From Planctomycetaceae bacterium (GTDB lineage: Bacteria; Planctomycetota; Planctomycetia; Planctomycetales; Planctomycetaceae), in contig JAKFWA010000033.1 in assembly GCA_021732995.1 (NCBI GenBank), positions 1 through 34,312 of the forward strand: a stretch of 34,312 bases of DNA, read 5' to 3'. The notes beneath the pieces are model-generated. The model searched no databases. It was not told where the DNA came from and saw only the letters and a program-made list of their open reading frames with translations. The position numbers and the translations under genes are program-made. Of this stretch, positions 16,565 through 24,830 are shown piece by piece (the first letter of the stretch is position 1; each line of letters starts with the position of its first letter).

Positions 16565-17893
16565 ATGCGTTTCATGGTCAGTCTCATTCCTCACAATTCG
16601 TTGCGCCTGCTGTGCGGGTTACTGGCCTGGCTGCTGGTCTGGACCGGTGGTAGCTCGTTCTGCACTGCAGCAACCGTGCGGCTGCGCAGCAGCGTTGTTG
16701 CTGAAAGCTCCATCCTCAAACTGGGCGACGTGGCCGACGTCTTTGATGACGATGCGGACTTCGTGGAGTCATTGAATGCGATCACACTGCAACCTGCTCC
16801 AGCACCGGGCCAGCAGTTGCGACTGAATCTGGACATCATTCGCGACCGCATGCGTGCGCACCGCATTGATCCTTCGCAGATCGATTTCAATGGCAGCATC
16901 AATGTGGTGGTAACTCGCAAGCACGACCCCGCTGAACCGGCGCGGCACGTCCCACTGGCTACGATGCCTCATCGACCAGTGGCCAGCGTTCCTCAGAACA
17001 GCCTGAGCCTGACATCTGCTGGTTCCAAGCCCATTGGGTCTCATCCCGAGTTGACCGTCACCACGAAACAGCAGAACGCGGCTCGCCAGATGGTGATGCA
17101 TGCGATCGAGGACGAACTGGCCCGCAGCGGTCAGGACTGGGGCAAGCCGAATATCTTCATCCGTCTGACGCCAACGCAGGTACTGGAAGTGTTGAGTGCG
17201 GTTGACGGCCTGCGCGTCGCCGAGGGCCGCACCCTTCGGGATGATCGATTTGAGCTGGTGCTGGCGTTTCATACCGCGGACGGCACATCGGACTCGATCA
17301 GTATTGTGGCTGATGTCAAGCAGCGTCCGCGCGTGGTGGCGGCGCGATACAACATTCCGCGCGGTTCGGTCATCACCGCGAGCGATGTCGAGTTCCTGGA
17401 AGTTGACGACGTGCGGAACGGTGTCACCAATCCGGAGATCGTCCTTGGAAAAGAAGCACGCAGCGATATACGCGCGGGTTCGTCCATCAAGGCCGACGCT
17501 GTGGTGGAGCCGTTGATGATTCGCAAAGGCGACTTGTGCAACGTGGTCACACGCGTTGGTGGCACTCAGGTGTCTGTGCAGTGTCGGTCCCTGAAGGACG
17601 GGCGGCTCGGTGACAACATCACTTTTGAAAGCAGTGATCGTCGCGATCCGCTGTATGCCCGAGTGGTGGGCGTGAAGCAGGCGGAAACCGGCATCAACAC
17701 GCGACGTCCGCCGCAGAGAATTCCGGACGCAGCTCCGAGCGAATCGGATGATGCCGAGTTCGACATGGTCTCGAAGCCCGCGTCGACCTTTCCGGAGATT
17801 CCGTCGCCAGCGAAGGGCTTTGCGGTCGCGGATCAGAAGCCTTCGGCGTTGCAGCGGAATACCCCCGGCAGGGCGTCTTTGAAAGCCAGATAG
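16565..17893 (+). CDS. flgA: Flagellar P-ring assembly chaperone FlgA, long form
   Basis: FlgA is a periplasmic chaperone for assembly of the FlgI P-ring. The product is 442 residues, about twice the enterobacterial length. A signal peptide spans about 1-35 (ending FCTA). The N-terminal FlgA region (36-118) has ILKLGDVADVF and ITLQPAPAPGQQL. A linker rich in Pro and Ser covers about 120-165. A SAF/ChapFlgA region at about 253-372 contains RYNIPRGSVITASDVEF and KGDLCNVVTRVGGTQVSVQC. The last 70 residues look disordered and have no FlgA match. Long FlgA proteins with this N-terminal region are known in other bacteria. The start at 16565 is uncertain; 16574 (MVSLIP) would also work. The gene fits the order flgG-flgA-flgH. 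Confidence 0.88.
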   Translation: MRFMVSLIPHNSLRLLCGLLAWLLVWTGGSSFCTAATVRLRSSVVAESSILKLGDVADVFDDDADFVESLNAITLQPAPAPGQQLRLNLDIIRDRMRAHRIDPSQIDFNGSINVVVTRKHDPAEPARHVPLATMPHRPVASVPQNSLSLTSAGSKPIGSHPELTVTTKQQNAARQMVMHAIEDELARSGQDWGKPNIFIRLTPTQVLEVLSAVDGLRVAEGRTLRDDRFELVLAFHTADGTSDSISIVADVKQRPRVVAARYNIPRGSVITASDVEFLEVDDVRNGVTNPEIVLGKEARSDIRAGSSIKADAVVEPLMIRKGDLCNVVTRVGGTQVSVQCRSLKDGRLGDNITFESSDRRDPLYARVVGVKQAETGINTRRPPQRIPDAAPSESDDAEFDMVSKPASTFPEIPSPAKGFAVADQKPSALQRNTPGRASLKAR

Positions 17894-17929
17894 TTCACGA
17901 AGTCAGGCGAATGGCCTGAGGAATACGCT

Positions 17930-18772
17930 ATGTCCCGGATCACAATCATGACTGCCTGTGTCGTCGCGGCGACGGCTGCGAGCGCGCACGCTCAAAGCCG
18001 AGTATCGACGACTGCGCAGCGTCCGAGCGCTGCGGCTCTCGAAGCCTGGCCCGGAAAGGCGAAGGCGACGACTGCCACCAGAAACGTGCTGCCGGTGGCG
18101 AATCTGAAGTCTCGCCAACTGACTGACGATCCCGGTTTTGTACCGGAGCCGCCGCAACCGATGCCGCCTCTACCACCTCAGGGCGCGCCGCTGGGACCTT
18201 TCATCGACGACCGGGGACCGCCGATTCGCGTGCGGGACTGCTCACGCATCTACATTGAGGCTATTCCACCTGCCGAGATCAAGGTGCACGACATCGTGTC
18301 GATCGTCGTCGACGAGAAGTCCGAAGTGATCATGAACCAGCGGTTCAATCGCCAGAAGAACATGAAGCTGAAAGCGGAACTGAAGGACTTTATTCGACTC
18401 AACAATGGCAAACTGGATAACGCGGCGGGCAATTCCCCGACGATCGATAGCCAGTTGCAGGCGGCGATGTTGGCCTCAGGTACGTTGACTGATCAAGAAG
18501 GCATCAAGTACCGGATTGCGGCGACCGTGAAAGACGTCAAACCAAACGGCACGATCACGCTCGAGGCCAGAAAGGTCATTCGAAACGAAGACGATGCGTC
18601 CGAGTATCTGCTGACCGGAGAAATTCGCGCTCAGGACATCAAGCCGGACAACACTGCCAGCAGCGAAGATATTGCCAATCTTTCAATCACCAAGCACGCC
18701 AAGGGCCGCGTTTACGACAGCACCAAGCGCGGCTGGGGCGTGCGGTTGCTGGACCTCCTGTCGCCGTTCTGA
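17930..18772 (+). CDS. flgH: Flagellar L-ring protein FlgH
   Basis: FlgH forms the L-ring in the outer membrane. The 280-residue product has an N-terminal signal peptide ending near AHAQS, then a Pro-rich stretch (QPMPPLPPQ, about residues 77-85). The conserved FlgH core is at about 120-280: PAEIKVHDIVSIVVDEKSEV, then IRAQDIKPDNTASSEDIANLSI and the end GRVYDSTKRGWGVRLLDLLSPF. GAGGAA upstream supports the ATG at 17930. Most FlgH proteins are lipoproteins; here the only early Cys, C10 in MTAC, is too close to the N-terminus for a convincing lipobox. The stop is almost joined to the next start (ATG at 18775), so translation of flgI may be coupled. Confidence 0.9.
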   Translation: MSRITIMTACVVAATAASAHAQSRVSTTAQRPSAAALEAWPGKAKATTATRNVLPVANLKSRQLTDDPGFVPEPPQPMPPLPPQGAPLGPFIDDRGPPIRVRDCSRIYIEAIPPAEIKVHDIVSIVVDEKSEVIMNQRFNRQKNMKLKAELKDFIRLNNGKLDNAAGNSPTIDSQLQAAMLASGTLTDQEGIKYRIAATVKDVKPNGTITLEARKVIRNEDDASEYLLTGEIRAQDIKPDNTASSEDIANLSITKHAKGRVYDSTKRGWGVRLLDLLSPF

Positions 18773-18825
18773 TCATGACTCATGAGTTCAATCGCCGTTC
18801 TGATTTCTCTGGAAGCGTGACGATC

Positions 18826-19878
18826 ATGTGCATTCCTCGCCGATTCTGGTTCACCGTTGTCATGGCTGCGGTTGCGGTGCTGGCCTCGTCCGCAGACGCC
18901 GTTGCGATGCTGCGCGTCGGGCAGATCTCGACGATCGAAGGTGAAACGCGCGTGCGACTGGAAGGCACCGGGCTAGTGGTTGGTCTCAAGGCGACCGGTG
19001 ATGGTCCGAATCCCGTCACGTTGCGCGCGTTCCGCAAGTACTTGGAGAACAACGGTCTGCCGATCGATAAGCCCGACGAGCTCATCAAGCACAGCACGAG
19101 TGTCGCTCTGGTCTCGGTCAGTGCCGAAGTCCCGATTACAGGTATTCGCGCCGGACAGATGATCGATTGCCAGGTGAGCGTCTTGTTCAACTGCAAGAGC
19201 CTCGCGAATGGCGAACTCATTCAAACGCCGCTAACCGGCGAGCTTACTGCGGATGATGGCGTGATTGCGTTTGCTTCTGGTCGCCGGATTCTGGTGGAAG
19301 ATCAACTGCATCCGACGGTGGGCATTGTTCGCCAGGGGGCACAGATCAAACGCGATATCAAGATCAATCGCACACGCAAGAATCAATTGCGGCTGCTGAT
19401 CAATCCCGAACGGGCATCGTCGGAAATGGCTCAGGAAATGGTGCGGGCGATTAACGAAAAGTTCTCGGTGGACGCGGGCGGCGTCGATATCGCGTCGGCG
19501 GTGTCGGACACCGAGATCTCGGTGAATATTCCGAAGCAGTACGACAATTCGACGCAGTTCATCAGCCTGCTGAAACAGGTGTCGCTGAAGGACCCCTCGC
19601 GGCCGACCGTGACAGTTAACGAGAAGTCCGGCACGATTGTGATTACGGATGATGTGGAACTGCGGCCGACGGTCTTCAGTCATAAGAACCTGGCTGTGAA
19701 CGTGGGCGGCGAGCCGTTCGTGTCGCTGCCTGAGCCCGGCAAGGGTGGATCGCCGCAACGGCTCGCGGACCTGCTGGAAGCCCTGAATAACCTCAAGGTG
19801 CCGCCGCAGGACAAGATTGCGGTGCTGAGGGCTCTGCATCAGAACGGCAGCCTGCAGGCTGAGTTCATCGAAAAATAG
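18826..19878 (+). CDS. flgI: Flagellar P-ring protein FlgI
   Basis: FlgI polymerises into the periplasmic P-ring around the rod. The chosen ATG at 18826 gives 350 residues and a clear signal peptide, MCIPRRFW followed by a hydrophobic core and SSADAVA. An alternative ATG at 18775, two bases after the flgH stop, would add 17 residues and lengthen the N-terminus. Conserved family blocks follow the cleavage site: EGETRVRLEGTGLVVGLKATGDG, then NNGLPIDKPDELIKHSTSVALVSVSAEVP and GQMIDCQVSVLFNCKSLANGELIQTPL. It ends LADLLEALNNLKVPPQDKIAVLRALHQNGSLQAEFIEK, typical of full-length FlgI. It closes the visible flagellar set; flgJ and hook genes are absent from the window. Confidence 0.93.
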   Translation: MCIPRRFWFTVVMAAVAVLASSADAVAMLRVGQISTIEGETRVRLEGTGLVVGLKATGDGPNPVTLRAFRKYLENNGLPIDKPDELIKHSTSVALVSVSAEVPITGIRAGQMIDCQVSVLFNCKSLANGELIQTPLTGELTADDGVIAFASGRRILVEDQLHPTVGIVRQGAQIKRDIKINRTRKNQLRLLINPERASSEMAQEMVRAINEKFSVDAGGVDIASAVSDTEISVNIPKQYDNSTQFISLLKQVSLKDPSRPTVTVNEKSGTIVITDDVELRPTVFSHKNLAVNVGGEPFVSLPEPGKGGSPQRLADLLEALNNLKVPPQDKIAVLRALHQNGSLQAEFIEK

Positions 19879-20152
19879 ACCGGTCGCAGAGTTGTCTCGA
19901 ACCCACCAGCGTCGCATCGTACGCCAGAGCCGCCGCCAGTCTTGGCTCTGACAATCGATGAGAATGTTCGCGCCGCGGGTCATTCAGTTGGCTGCTGGAA
20001 ATCATTTTGCCAGTTCGTGGCAATCCGCTTTCAGCAGCGCAAGACTCCCCAAAAAGTTTGGGAGGAAGCCAAAACAGTGCTGAACCTTTCGTGCGGCGCG
20101 GCATCTGCAGGCGTATCAAACACCTGACCCCGAACCAAACGAAGAGGCTGGC
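19879..20152. other. Intergenic region with two small hairpins
   Basis: This 274-bp gap between flgI and the first antiporter shows no coding frame. A hairpin CAGAGCC/GGCTCTG (19925-19950) with a 12-base loop might end the flagellar transcript, but no T tract follows. A second one, CTCCCCAAA/TTTGGGAG (20045-20064) with one bulge, lies in the likely leader of the antiporter gene. Confidence 0.4.
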
Positions 20153-22795
20153 ATGCACGATCTCCCGCTGATCACGACCATCGCTGTTGCATTCACTTCT
20201 GCCTGGCTGTTGGGCTTGTTGACGCAGAAGTTGGGGCTGTCGCCGATCGTGGGGTATCTGGTTGCAGGCGTGCTGATCGGACCGCACACGCCGGGCTTTG
20301 TGGGCGATGTGCATATCGCCCAGCAGTTGGCCGAAGTCGGCATCATCCTGCTGATGTTCGGTGTCGGCCTGCACTTTCATGTGAAGGATCTGGTGGCCGT
20401 GAAGTCGGTCGCCATTCCGGGGGCGCTGGGGCAAAGTCTGGTTGCGACCGCGATGGGCGCAGTTGTCTTTACCGCGTTCGGATTACCGTTGCCGGCGGCG
20501 ACAGTGGTCGGCATCTCGATGGCTGTGGCCAGCACCGTGGTCCTGATGCGTGTGCTGTTGGATGATGACGCGCTCAACACTCCGCAAGGTCATGCGGCCG
20601 TCGGCTGGCTCCTGGTCGAAGATATTTTCACCGTCGTCGTACTGGTGCTGATCCCTGTTCTGGGTGGGGATGCGGCTAAAGCCGAATCTCCGCTGGGAAC
20701 TGGCCTCTGGGCAGCACTGGGGTGGGCGTTGTTGAAGCTGGCCGTGCTGGTGGTGGTCGTGGTGCTGGCCGGCGCTCGCCTGATTCCGTGGGTTCTGGTG
20801 CAAGTAGCTCGGCTGCGGTCGCGCGAGTTGTTTACGCTGACCGTGCTGGTCTTCTCGATTGCCGTCGCGGCTGGAGCATTCGCGATCTTCGGAGCCTCAA
20901 TGGCTCTGGGAGCGTTCCTGGCCGGGATGATGGTCGCTCAGTCTCCCGTGAGTCATCAGGCCGCTGCGGACGCCTTACCGATGCGCGACGCCTTCGCGGT
21001 GCTGTTCTTTGTATCGGTCGGAATGCTCTTTGATCCGGCATTCCTGCTGCGCGAACCGCTGATGATCGCGGCGGCTCTCGGCATCATCCTGATCATCAAG
21101 CCGCTGACGGCGCTGGTGATTGTGGCGGTCTTGGGGCATTCGGCGCGCACGGCTCTGACCGTAGCGTTGGGGCTGGCACAGATCGGCGAGTTCTCGTTCA
21201 TTCTCTCCGAGCTGGCTCGCAAGCATGATTTGATGCCGGATGCGGGACATCATGTTCTGGTCGCGGCGGCGATTATCTCGATCACCCTCAACCCGATTTT
21301 GTTCCGCTCGTTGCGACCGATTGAGAACTGGCTGAAAGCTCGTCCTCAACTGTGGCGACTGATCAATGGCCGCGCGGAAAGCCGCGCCCGCAGTCTCAAT
21401 CTGGCCACTGAAGGGGCCGTTGCTCAGACGCTCGACAAGACGGATCGTCTGGCGATCGTGGTGGGGTTTGGTCCAGTCGGACGCTCGGTGCATGACCTGC
21501 TGCGCGACGCGGGTATCGCAACCGTAGTGATCGACATGAACATGGACACGGTGTCTGAACTGACTTCGCAGGGGCAACATGCGGTCTTCGGCGACGCCTC
21601 GCAGGACTCCATCTTGGAACAGGCGGGCATGAAGCGAGCTTCACATCTCGTGCTGACTTTACCCGACACCGCGGCGCGGTTGTCAGTTGTGGCAGCAGCG
21701 AGGAATCTCAACCCAGCGGCTCGCATCTTGGTGCGGGCTCACTATCTGCGAGAGAGAAAAGCATTGGAGGAAGCCGGTGCAACGGGAGCCGTTTTTGAGG
21801 AAGGCGAAGCCGCCATCGCGCTGACCCGACTGGTCTTGGCTGACACCGGCGCGGCTCGGGAAGTGGTTGAGCGGAAGGTGCGTGATCTGCGGATGCAGTT
21901 GTTCTTGGAGAACATGTCCAACATCCGCTCACAGCGCGTGCGCAGCATCATGGTGCCGTGGACTCGCGTGCGGAGGTTGTCCAGTTCCGCGACGCGGCAG
22001 GAAGTGTTCCAGCAGGTTGCCGAGCAGCGTTTCTCACGTTGGCCGGTAGTTGAGTCCGGTACGGGTAACGTCATGGGGTACCTGCTGACGAAGGACTTGA
22101 TTGCCAGGAATTCAGCCGATGCGGCTTGGATCCACTTGGTGCGTCCGTTGCGAGTGGTCAGTTCGGACGATGATCTGGAATCGACTCTGATGGAGATTCA
22201 GAGCGAAGGCGCGACAGTCTGTCTCGTCGTTGATGCGGGTGTGCCCGTTGGGCTGATCACGCTGGAAGACATTCTGGAGCAGGTCGTCGGGCGAATCGAA
22301 GACGAATACCCCCACGAGCCCACGTTGTCTTTGCGAGACGCGTTGTCGGCTGGTGGCGTGATTCTCGAATTGAGCGGCCGCACGTCGGAGCAGGTCATTG
22401 CCGAACTGGCAGCGGCAATACCCGAGGGCAAGCTGCCGACAGGGGCACAGGTTTCGCAACTGGCGTTGGCGCGGGAAGCCGAGGTCTCAACGGACCTCGG
22501 CGTCGGCGTGGCTATTCCGCACGCGCGCTGCCCAAATCTGACATCGGCGCTCGTTGTTTTCGGCCGAGCTTCCGAAGGTATTCTGTTCTCGCCGCAGTCA
22601 CCCGAGTTGGTACGTCTCGTGTTCTTGCTGGTGACTCCGGCTGAACAGCCTGACTTGCAACTTCTGCTGCTGGCGCGGCTCGCTCGAGTGGCCGGCGATC
22701 ACTCTTTGAGAGACCGTCTTTTGAACGCGACCTCGGACGCGGAAGTCATCGATTTGATCTCCAGAACGGCGTCTGACCTTGAAGGTCTGAATTGA
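20153..22795 (+). CDS. RosB/YbaL-like CPA2 antiporter fused to TrkA-N, CBS pair and PTS EIIA-like domain
   Basis: This 880-residue inner-membrane protein should exchange K+ or Na+ for H+. Residues 1-390 are a CPA2 Na_H_Exchanger domain with LLMFGVGLHFHVKDLVAVKSVAIPG and the acidic pair E156-D157 in GWLLVEDI, closest in style to YbaL/RosB. A TrkA-N nucleotide-binding domain (433-550) has GFGPVGRS at 438-445. A CBS pair of CorC/HlyC style lies at about 595-717, ending LEDILEQVVGRIEDEY. A PTS EIIA type-2 domain fills 720-880, with the phospho-His candidate H790 in VAIPHA. GAGG upstream supports the ATG at 20153. YbaL-like proteins usually stop after TrkA-N. The extra domains suggest control by adenine nucleotides and by a phosphorylation relay. 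A second antiporter follows 191 bp downstream. Confidence 0.9.
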   Translation: MHDLPLITTIAVAFTSAWLLGLLTQKLGLSPIVGYLVAGVLIGPHTPGFVGDVHIAQQLAEVGIILLMFGVGLHFHVKDLVAVKSVAIPGALGQSLVATAMGAVVFTAFGLPLPAATVVGISMAVASTVVLMRVLLDDDALNTPQGHAAVGWLLVEDIFTVVVLVLIPVLGGDAAKAESPLGTGLWAALGWALLKLAVLVVVVVLAGARLIPWVLVQVARLRSRELFTLTVLVFSIAVAAGAFAIFGASMALGAFLAGMMVAQSPVSHQAAADALPMRDAFAVLFFVSVGMLFDPAFLLREPLMIAAALGIILIIKPLTALVIVAVLGHSARTALTVALGLAQIGEFSFILSELARKHDLMPDAGHHVLVAAAIISITLNPILFRSLRPIENWLKARPQLWRLINGRAESRARSLNLATEGAVAQTLDKTDRLAIVVGFGPVGRSVHDLLRDAGIATVVIDMNMDTVSELTSQGQHAVFGDASQDSILEQAGMKRASHLVLTLPDTAARLSVVAAARNLNPAARILVRAHYLRERKALEEAGATGAVFEEGEAAIALTRLVLADTGAAREVVERKVRDLRMQLFLENMSNIRSQRVRSIMVPWTRVRRLSSSATRQEVFQQVAEQRFSRWPVVESGTGNVMGYLLTKDLIARNSADAAWIHLVRPLRVVSSDDDLESTLMEIQSEGATVCLVVDAGVPVGLITLEDILEQVVGRIEDEYPHEPTLSLRDALSAGGVILELSGRTSEQVIAELAAAIPEGKLPTGAQVSQLALAREAEVSTDLGVGVAIPHARCPNLTSALVVFGRASEGILFSPQSPELVRLVFLLVTPAEQPDLQLLLLARLARVAGDHSLRDRLLNATSDAEVIDLISRTASDLEGLN

Positions 22796-22986
22796 ACTCG
22801 ACTTCCGGCGAGTGTTCGGTCGATTGATGTCAGCCGCCTTACGAAACGTCTTTCGAGTGCACAGTGACTGTCTGGGAGAACGCGTGGACTCCGGTATTTC
22901 TCAGAATGCCCGCGAGTGCTCCAATACGGATCTGCGGGCCTCCGGCGCACGTGATTGATTGAACCGCTAACAGGAACTGAGACGGA

Positions 22987-24660
22987 ATGGATTCCTGGAG
23001 ACTCTTGCTAGAGATCGTGTTGCTGCTGGGGGCGTGCGTTACGTTCGGAGCGATTTGCTCGTGGCTGAAACAAAGCCCATTGGTCGGTTATCTGGCGGCC
23101 GGAATGCTGCTGGGTGGACCGGGTAGTCTCGGCCTGATTCGCGCCGAGCATGAAATTGAATCGGTGGCCGAACTTGGCGTCGCGCTTTTCCTTTTCAGCC
23201 TCGGGCTGGAGTTCTCTTGGAAGCGGCTGATGGGACTCGGCGGGAAGATTCTGGCGAGCGGCGCCATTCAGGTTGCGCTGACGCTGATCGCTGCTGCGGC
23301 GGTGTCCATGCTGTTCGGCATCGGCGCCAAAGAGGCGGTCGTCATCGGTGCGATGCTGAGCCTTAGCAGCACGGCAGCCGTGTTGCGCGTGTTCATGGAG
23401 CGCGGCGACATCGACAGCCTCTATGCCCGGAATTCGGTTGCGATTCTGTTAATTCAAGACATGGCCGTCGTTCCGCTGGCTGTGCTGATGACGCTGGTTT
23501 CGGAGGGTGGTACGCCGGTTGAGATCGCAACGTCGCTGGTCAAGATTACCGGCATGGCATTGGGCCTGGTTGCCGTGCTGCACGTGTTGCTCAACAAGAT
23601 CGCGGTGCGTGTTTTGAATGCGCTCACGGCCGAGCAGAACCGTGAGCTGACTGTGGTGCTGGCGATTGTGGCTGGTTTGGGAGCCGCCTGGGCCGCTCAT
23701 GCTGTGAATCTGTCACCCGCGCTAGGAGCTTTCATTGCTGGAATGTTCCTGGGCAGCTCGCCCTTTGCGGTGCAGTTGCGATCGGACATTGCTTCCTTGC
23801 GAACCATCCTGCTGACACTGTTCTTCGGCACGGTCGGCATGGTTGCCAATCCGATCTGGATCGCCGAGCACCTGCCGTTCGTTTTGGGCGTCGCCAGCCT
23901 GATCATCGTGCTGAAGGCGGCGATCACCTGCGGCATCCTCAGAGCGTTCGGGCAATTGCCGTCGGTGGCAGTGGCGACGGGCCTGTGTATCTCGCAGGTG
24001 GGCGAGTTCGCCTTTGTGCTGGGCAGTACCGGGCGTGAAAAGGGCGTCGTCTCCGAGCAGATCTACATGGTCATTGTGTCGTCGACGATCGCCACGTTGT
24101 TCTTGACGCCGTACCTCGTGCGAGTTGCCCCGCTCATGGCCAATTGGCTGGAGCGACGGCGATCTCTGGCAACTGGACCGGTGGAGCATGCGGAATCAGA
24201 CGAACCTCATCCCGAAGTGATTCTGGTCGGCTTCGGCCCCGCTGGTCAGGCGGTAGGGCGGGCATTGGCTGACAAAGGTCGAAACGTCTTGGTTATCGAC
24301 GTGAATCCTCAGGCGAAGCTGCTGGCGGAATCACTGGGCTTGCACGGTCAGATTGGTGACGGCACGCAGATTGACGTACTGGAACACGCTCACATTCATA
24401 CGGCGAAAATGATTGTGGTCACGCTTCCCGCGAGGGAACCCGCGATGATGGTGCTGCATCATGTGAAGCGGCTGGCTCCGACAGCGCACGTGGTGGTGCG
24501 ATCGCGATATCAGTTGCACCTCAGCGATTTCGAGCAGGCCGGAGCCGACGCCGTCATTGGTGATGAAGAGCAGGTAGGCTACCGCCTTTCCGCGTACGTC
24601 GGCGTGCAACTGACGATGCTTGATGAGGCCGGGCCGCACAGGGACGCTGCGGCGTCGTAG
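22987..24660 (+). CDS. KefB/KefC-like CPA2 cation/proton antiporter with TrkA-N domain
   Basis: This 557-residue membrane protein is a K+- or Na+-coupled antiporter of the CPA2/Kef group. Residues 1-390 form the exchanger domain with PLVGYLAAGMLLGGPG and SLGLEFSWKRLMGLGG. The key pair is Q157-D158 (LLIQDMAVVPL), the form typical of KefC, whereas its upstream neighbour has E-D. The cytoplasmic TrkA-N domain (410-530) begins VILVGFGPAGQAVGRAL and continues VIDVNPQ, a nucleotide-binding motif. There is no CBS or EIIA domain and only a weak C-terminal tail. The ATG at 22987 has a purine-rich AGGAAC about a dozen bases upstream. The 191-bp gap makes a shared transcript with the first antiporter possible but unproven. 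Ion and activation signals are unknown; no KefF/KefG partner is nearby. Confidence 0.9.
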   Translation: MDSWRLLLEIVLLLGACVTFGAICSWLKQSPLVGYLAAGMLLGGPGSLGLIRAEHEIESVAELGVALFLFSLGLEFSWKRLMGLGGKILASGAIQVALTLIAAAAVSMLFGIGAKEAVVIGAMLSLSSTAAVLRVFMERGDIDSLYARNSVAILLIQDMAVVPLAVLMTLVSEGGTPVEIATSLVKITGMALGLVAVLHVLLNKIAVRVLNALTAEQNRELTVVLAIVAGLGAAWAAHAVNLSPALGAFIAGMFLGSSPFAVQLRSDIASLRTILLTLFFGTVGMVANPIWIAEHLPFVLGVASLIIVLKAAITCGILRAFGQLPSVAVATGLCISQVGEFAFVLGSTGREKGVVSEQIYMVIVSSTIATLFLTPYLVRVAPLMANWLERRRSLATGPVEHAESDEPHPEVILVGFGPAGQAVGRALADKGRNVLVIDVNPQAKLLAESLGLHGQIGDGTQIDVLEHAHIHTAKMIVVTLPAREPAMMVLHHVKRLAPTAHVVVRSRYQLHLSDFEQAGADAVIGDEEQVGYRLSAYVGVQLTMLDEAGPHRDAAAS

Positions 24661-24830
24661 TCAAACTCTTTGCGGCATGGGCTTCGTGCTTCCCACAAAT
24701 CGCAGTGGTGCTTGGGCATCACGCTTTGTGAGGTCGGGGGCGCGTGTTACAAGGGCCGCTGAACCCCCGGAAACAACGGTTCACAGTCTGGCCCATCAAC
24801 CGATCCGTCGATCACATCGGAGCATGAATC

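Noticed and set aside
19925-19950. Rho-independent terminator after flgI
   Set aside because: The stem is short, the loop is 12 bases and no T tract follows; kept only as a hairpin.
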